Positions 9,273 through 11,848 of a stretch of 11,848 nucleotides of DNA are shown in pieces. Under the pieces are notes generated by a model. The model was not told the DNA's origin. It worked only from the letters and a program-made list of their open reading frames with translations, and ran no database searches. Every line of letters begins with the position of its first letter. The first letter of the stretch is position 1. This stretch comes from an uncultured Erysipelotrichaceae bacterium (GTDB lineage Bacteria; Bacillota_I; Bacilli_A; Erysipelotrichales; Erysipelotrichaceae). The stretch lies in assembly GCA_910586285.1 (NCBI GenBank), contig CAJUGR010000054.1, positions 1 to 11,848 of the forward strand, in the 5' to 3' direction. The position numbers and the translations under genes were made by a program.

Positions 9273-9644
9273 TTATTTCACTTCTACGGTTGCGCCGGCT
9301 TCGGTCAACTTCGCTTTGATTTCTTCTGCTTCTTCCGGTTTGATGTTTTCTTTGATTACGCTCGGAGTCTTGTCAACCAAGCCTTTTGCGTCAACCAAGC
9401 CTAAGCCGGTGATTTCACGTACTGCCTTGATGACAGCGACTTTGGTTGCGCCGATATCCGTTAAGGTTACCGTTACTTCGCTCGGTCCTGCAGCGGCTGC
9501 AGTATCTGCGGCTGCGGCAACAGCTACCGGTGCGGCAGCGGATACGCCGAATTTTTCCTCAATTGCTTCAATGACATCATTCAGTTCCAGAATGGTTGCT
9601 TCTTCCAAATAAGCCAGAATATCTTCTTTTGTTAATTTAGCCAT
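9273..9644 (-). CDS. rplL: 50S ribosomal protein L7/L12 (stalk)
   Basis: L7/L12 is the multicopy stalk protein that recruits and activates the translational GTPases. The 123-residue product is full length: an N-terminal dimerisation and L10-binding helical region (about residues 1-32), an alanine-rich flexible hinge (about 34-54) and the compact C-terminal domain that contacts elongation factors (about 55-123), with the typical [12 protein letters not shown] and [23 protein letters not shown] lies 9 bases upstream of the ATG in the short gap after rplJ. Four L12 copies or more are needed per L10, so stronger translation than rplJ is expected. A stable hairpin follows within 20 bases of the stop and may trim or reduce read-through toward rpoB. 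Confidence 0.97.
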   Translation of the reverse strand: MAKLTKEDILAYLEEATILELNDVIEAIEEKFGVSAAAPVAVAAAADTAAAAGPSEVTVTLTDIGATKVAVIKAVREITGLGLVDAKGLVDKTPSVIKENIKPEEAEEIKAKLTEAGATVEVK

Positions 9645-9665
9645 GTTATTTTCCTCCTGTTGTTA

Positions 9666-10166
9666 TTACGCTTCTGCGCTTTCTTTTTGTTCTTTTACTG
9701 CATTAACGGCACAAGCAAATTTGCGTACCGGGGACTGCAGACATCCCATAAATTTCGCAATCATGCCTTCGCGGTTCGGCAATGTTGCTAATTTCTGAAT
9801 TGTATCCAGACCTACTACCTTGCCTTCGACAATTCCGCTTTTCAAGACCAATGCTTCGTGGTCTTTCGCAAATTTTGCCAAAACACGTGCCGGCGCTACT
9901 GCATCCGGACCAAACGCGATAGCATTGGGGCCGATCAAATCCTTTACCAAATCATCAGCACCTGCTTCCTGAGCAGCACGCTGCGCCAAAGAGTTCTTAT
10001 ACACTTTGAATTCAACGCCTTCACTGCGTAATTCACGGCGCAATGCTGTTGATTCGGCAACACTCAAGCCACGATATTCCACAACCACCGTGGACTCTGC
10101 ATTTTTCATCTTTTCCGCAATTTCGCTTACGACTGCTTTTTTGCTATTGATGACTGCCTCGTTCAT
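9666..10166 (-). CDS. rplJ: 50S ribosomal protein L10 (stalk base)
   Basis: L10 ties L7/L12 dimers to the ribosome: its N-terminal domain binds 23S rRNA next to L11 and its C-terminal helix carries the L12 dimers. The product has 166 residues, the usual length, with family landmarks STVVVEYRGLSVAESTALRR (residues 25-44), FKVYKNSLAQRAA (53-65) and GPNAIAFG (79-86). The C-terminal part, from about residue 135, forms the L12-binding helix. GGAGG stands 9 bases before the ATG, directly after the attenuator leader. rplL begins 21 bases after the stop, the universal pairing of these genes. Expression is probably controlled by the L10(L12)4 complex through the leader. Confidence 0.96.
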   Translation of the reverse strand: MNEAVINSKKAVVSEIAEKMKNAESTVVVEYRGLSVAESTALRRELRSEGVEFKVYKNSLAQRAAQEAGADDLVKDLIGPNAIAFGPDAVAPARVLAKFAKDHEALVLKSGIVEGKVVGLDTIQKLATLPNREGMIAKFMGCLQSPVRKFACAVNAVKEQKESAEA

Positions 10167-10326
10167 TTCTACACCTCCTGTTTTTATCTGTAATAATATA
10201 CCTTATAGCATAAAATAACGTCCGCACTCATAGACAGAAGCGCGGACAAAAGTTGTTCATTGAACTTTTCTACCTCGGTAACATGATTAAGCCAATGGCC
10301 GTTACTGTCTATGGTATATCATTAGC
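10167..10326 (-). ncRNA. L10 leader (autoregulatory mRNA leader of rplJL)
   Basis: This leader lies immediately upstream of rplJ and has the architecture of the L10 leader family. CATAGACAG (10313-10305) pairs over nine bases with CTGTCTATG (10237-10229). The enclosed part holds a hairpin closed by GTAAC/GTTAC with a GCC/GGC core, and a second hairpin with AAAAGTT/AACTTTT. Next to the long pair, ATGATATACC (10322-10313) can also pair with GGTATATTAT (10202-10193) with one G-U wobble. A GC-rich terminator hairpin at 10247-10220 is nested so that it competes with these pairings. In Bacillus subtilis the L10(L12)4 complex binds the equivalent leader and promotes termination. The pairings are seen in the sequence; the ligand is inferred from position and precedent. 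Confidence 0.85.
10211..10247 (-). terminator. Attenuator terminator in the L10 leader
   Basis: GTCCGCGC (10247-10240) pairs with GTGCGGAC (10227-10220) over eight bases with one G-T wobble and a 12-base loop, followed by GTTATTTTA. The tail is only partly T-rich, which suits a conditional terminator. The loop contains CTGTCTATG, the 3' strand of the long-range leader helix, so terminator and helix should be mutually exclusive. Confidence 0.7.
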
Positions 10327-10332
10327 ATTACT

Positions 10333-10361
10333 ATTGTACTGAATTTTCCAAGCTGTGTCAA
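10333..10361 (-). promoter_or_regulatory. SigA promoter for rplJL
   Basis: TTGACA (10361-10356), a spacer of exactly 17 bases and TACAAT (10338-10333) form a near-perfect vegetative promoter on the minus strand. Transcription should start near 10326 and give a leader of about 160 bases before rplJ. The -35 box lies just past the rplA stop. Confidence 0.88.
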
Positions 10362-10369
10362 GCAAGTGA

Positions 10370-11053
10370 TTAATCTTTGCTGACCTTGATGCCGGGACCC
10401 ATCGTTGTGGAAACCACAACGTTTTTCATATAGGTGCCTTTTACCGCAGCCGGACGTGCTTTGGCGATCGTATCATAGATCGCATTAAAGTTGTCAACCA
10501 ATTGGTTTTCTTCAAAGCTTACCTTACCGATCATCAGGTTTACGTTACCCTCTTTATCGACACGGTATTCTACCTTACCTTTTTTAATGTCTTCTACCGC
10601 TTTGGTTACATCCATAGTAACCGTACCGGTTTTTGGGTTCGGCATTAAGCCCTTAGGTCCTAAGATACGACCCAATTTACCTAATTCTCCCATCATATTG
10701 GGAGTTGCGACAATCACATCGAATTCAAACCAACCTTTGGCGATCTGATCCAATAATTCTTTTCCGCCGACATAATCTGCACCGGCATCTTTTGCTTCTT
10801 GTTCCTGCGGGCCTTGAGCAATAACACAGACGCGCTGCGTTTTACCTGTACCATGCGGCAATACCATTGCCCCACGAATTTGCTGATCAGCATGACGCGG
10901 ATCTACATTTAAACGGAAGCTTACTTCCACAGATGCATCAAATTTTGCACAGTTGGTTTCTTTTGCCAACTTGATTGCTTCTTCAACCGAATACGTCTTG
11001 GTACGGTCTACTTTTTTGCAAGCTTCAGCATATTTCTTTCCTACTTTTGCCAT
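10370..11053 (-). CDS. rplA: 50S ribosomal protein L1
   Basis: L1 binds 23S rRNA helices 76-78, forms the mobile L1 stalk at the E site and, in many bacteria, represses its own operon. The 227-residue product is normal length and intact. It shows the family signature [19 protein letters not shown] at residues 127-145, the N-terminal domain-I start [15 protein letters not shown], and the C-terminal domain-I return with [20 protein letters not shown]. The start is supported by AAAGGACGG, 8 bases upstream, lying in the short gap after rplK, so the two genes form one translational unit. The stop codon is only 8 bases from the -35 box of the rplJ promoter, and no terminator lies between them, so rplKA transcripts may run on into the L10 leader. 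Confidence 0.96.
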   Translation of the reverse strand: MAKVGKKYAEACKKVDRTKTYSVEEAIKLAKETNCAKFDASVEVSFRLNVDPRHADQQIRGAMVLPHGTGKTQRVCVIAQGPQEQEAKDAGADYVGGKELLDQIAKGWFEFDVIVATPNMMGELGKLGRILGPKGLMPNPKTGTVTMDVTKAVEDIKKGKVEYRVDKEGNVNLMIGKVSFEENQLVDNFNAIYDTIAKARPAAVKGTYMKNVVVSTTMGPGIKVSKD

Positions 11054-11071
11054 TTCGTCTACCGTCCTTTC

Positions 11072-11488
11072 CTATTCGAAGCCTTCGACTTCCACGCCCA
11101 TATTACGCGCCGTTCCGGCAATAATACGCATGGCCGCTTCTACATCGTTAGCGTTTAAATCCGGCATTTTGTACTCAGCGATTTCACGCAGTTGATCTAC
11201 CGTGATTTTTCCGGAGATTTCTTTCTGGTTTCCGGATGCTTTGCTGATACCGGCTGCCTTTTTGATCATCACCGGCGCCGGTGTCGTTTTTAATACAAAA
11301 TCAAAGCTCTTGTCATCATACGCTGTGATAATGACAGGCACCAAGTCACCGCCGCGATCTCTTGTCGCATCGTTGAACGCAGAACAGAACTGCGGCATGT
11401 TGATTCCGGCTGATGCCAATGCCGGTCCCGGTTTTGCACCGCCTGCAGGGAACTGCAGTTTGCAAACCTTTGCAACTTTTTTACTCAC
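11072..11488 (-). CDS. rplK: 50S ribosomal protein L11 (GTG start)
   Basis: L11 forms the base of the L7/L12 stalk in the GTPase-associated centre of the 50S subunit and binds 23S rRNA near position 1067. The 138-residue product begins [17 protein letters not shown] and has the N-terminal domain, a linker, and the rRNA-binding C-terminal domain with the signature [20 protein letters not shown] chose the GTG at 11488-11486: AGGAGG lies 8 bases upstream, and the product then starts like other L11 proteins. A longer frame from the GTG at 11497 would begin inside the Shine-Dalgarno sequence. The conserved loop usually written PAPPVGPALG is shortened: here AGGAK leads straight into PGPAL, about four residues less than in Bacillus. 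rplA follows after 18 bases, with its ribosome binding site in the gap. L1 feedback through the leader is likely. Confidence 0.95.
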   Translation of the reverse strand: MSKKVAKVCKLQFPAGGAKPGPALASAGINMPQFCSAFNDATRDRGGDLVPVIITAYDDKSFDFVLKTTPAPVMIKKAAGISKASGNQKEISGKITVDQLREIAEYKMPDLNANDVEAAMRIIAGTARNMGVEVEGFE

Positions 11489-11522
11489 AAGACACACCTC
11501 CTATTATTTGTTGTCTTATGCA

Positions 11523-11552
11523 GTGGTACGAGTCAAGTGCAGGCTCTCCCAC
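11523..11552 (-). promoter_or_regulatory. Probable ribosomal protein L1 binding element (23S rRNA mimic) in the rplK leader
   Basis: The leader RNA contains GUGGGAG and, 16 bases later, GUACCAC. GUGG pairs with CCAC and GAG pairs with CUC, with GUA unpaired on the 3' side only. This asymmetric internal loop resembles the L1 site in 23S rRNA helices 76-77, where GGUGGGAGG faces AUACCACC. L1 is known to repress the L11-L1 operon in other bacteria by binding such a mimic near the translation start. The element ends 34 bases before the rplK start, as expected for translational feedback by the rplA product. The sequence match is seen directly; the function is inferred from that precedent. Confidence 0.7.
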
Positions 11553-11560
11553 GCAATCTC

Positions 11561-11579
11561 AAAAACACACAAATGTGCG
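11561..11579 (-). other. Short stem-loop with T5 tail at the start of the rplK leader
   Basis: The minus strand reads CGCAC, loop ATTT, GTGTG, then TTTTT. The stem is 5 bp with one G-T wobble. If transcription starts near 11581, this hairpin forms the very 5' end of the rplK mRNA. It could protect the 5' end, act as a weak early terminator, or be a second terminator for the upstream gene if the true promoter lies elsewhere. Confidence 0.4.
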
Positions 11580-11587
11580 CAATGTAT

Positions 11588-11616
11588 AGTTTAATATGAA
11601 ACCAAAGAAATTGCAA
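11588..11616 (-). promoter_or_regulatory. Possible SigA promoter for rplKA
   Basis: The best candidate between the upstream terminator and rplK is TTGCAA (11616-11611), a 17-base spacer and TAAACT (11593-11588), putting the start near 11581. The -10 matches only four of six consensus bases, so this is clearly weaker than the promoters before rplJ and rpoB. A promoter is expected here because a terminator isolates rplK from upstream transcription. Confidence 0.4.
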
Positions 11617-11648
11617 TCCTTTTTTTGCTTTTCTTATAATTCAAGATG

Positions 11649-11697
11649 AAAAATCCCTCATTCACAGTTTTTCTTCCTGTGTAGCCTTGAGGGATTT
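11649..11697 (-). terminator. Intrinsic terminator of the upstream partial gene
   Basis: On the minus strand AAATCCCTC pairs perfectly with GAGGGATTT (9 bp), and a nested CACAG/CTGTG pair sits inside the loop. Five T residues overlap the end of the outer stem. It lies just after the stop of the partial gene and before the rplK leader, so it ends the upstream transcription unit. Confidence 0.85.
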
Positions 11698-11714
11698 CCC
11701 AAAACAAATTTTGC

Positions 11715-11848
11715 TTATGAAGATTTCTCCGTAATATGCTTATATGAAAGGTATAAGACGACTCCCACTGCCATGCAACATATGCCAATATAAATCATAA
11801 TGTTGGTCGTATCGCCGGTTAGTGCACCCCCCATATTTGCGCCCGGGT
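11715..11848 (-). CDS. C-terminal end of a membrane/surface protein (5' end beyond window)
   Basis: The last 43 codons of a gene that enters from the right edge can be read, ending in TAA at 11717-11715. The visible tail begins PGANMGGALTGDTTN, continues with about 20 hydrophobic residues (IMIYIGICCMAVGVVLYLSY) and closes with a short polar, charged end (KHITEKSS). A TGD tripeptide, one membrane span and a charged end is the layout of C-terminal cell-wall sorting signals in Firmicutes. A clean LPXTG is absent, because the residues before TG are A and L, so sortase anchoring is only a possibility; a plain C-terminal membrane anchor fits equally well. A strong terminator follows 18 bases after the stop, which supports the reading frame and separates this gene from rplK. 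It is neither secE nor nusG, the usual upstream neighbours of rplK. The family cannot be named from this fragment. Confidence 0.75.
   Translation of the reverse strand, partial: PGANMGGALTGDTTNIMIYIGICCMAVGVVLYLSYKHITEKSS

Noticed and set aside
11538..11543. Possible promoter within the rplK leader starting at TTGACT on the minus strand (around 11537-11532)
   Set aside because: No -10-like sequence follows at 16-18 bases; the TTGACT is part of the L1-type hairpin loop.
11591..11788. 65-codon minus-strand open frame upstream of rplK
   Set aside because: It covers the terminator and the end of the partial upstream gene in another frame; no ribosome binding site or recognisable domain. The frame ending at 11715 explains the region better.
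1..11848. A new defence, mobile or biosynthetic system
   Set aside because: All coding sequence is accounted for by ribosomal stalk proteins, an rRNA-type methyltransferase, RNA polymerase subunits and one truncated surface protein; there are no repeats, transposases or unknown multi-gene sets.
11715..11848. The partial gene as secE or nusG
   Set aside because: The tail after the membrane span is short and the TGDTTN preceding the span does not fit SecE; NusG has no C-terminal membrane segment.

Overview
The window suggests a low-to-moderate G+C Firmicute, most likely close to the Erysipelotrichia/Mollicutes branch. The evidence is a gram-positive type RNA polymerase without the large E. coli insertions, strong AGGAGG ribosome binding sites, consensus SigA promoters, an Asn at the RpoB position equivalent to E. 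coli His526, and a shortened proline loop in L11. The placement is inference from protein features; no 16S sequence lies inside the window. Every supported gene is on the minus strand, so the locus reads from right to left.

Layout from the right edge: the 3' end of a gene for a membrane-anchored, probably surface, protein (11715..11848) and its terminator; an upstream leader with a possible promoter and an L1-binding element that mimics 23S rRNA; rplK and rplA; a consensus promoter and an L10-type attenuator leader; rplJ and rplL; a strong hairpin; an RsmC/YbxB-type methyltransferase gene; a consensus promoter embedded in the end of that gene; rpoB and rpoC, which are translationally coupled (the rpoC Shine-Dalgarno lies in the last rpoB codons); a strong terminator; and at the left edge a consensus promoter and a boxA-like leader that look like the start of a ribosomal RNA operon whose 16S gene would lie just beyond base 1.

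The genes make the ribosomal stalk base and stalk (L11, L1, L10, L7/L12) and the two large RNA polymerase subunits. Three regulatory layers can be read: L1 feedback on rplKA, L10(L12)4 feedback on rplJL by transcription attenuation, and a separate promoter for rpoBC with hairpins between rplL and rpoB that could limit read-through. Placing an rRNA operon after rpoC would put ribosomal protein, RNA polymerase and rRNA synthesis side by side and co-directional.

I found no mobile element, CRISPR array, defence system or new enzyme system. The interest lies in details of a core locus: the native rifampicin-type substitution, extra segments in beta and beta', a long acidic beta tail, the L11 loop deletion, the attenuator design, and the unusual flanks (no secE-nusG upstream, rRNA operon signals downstream).
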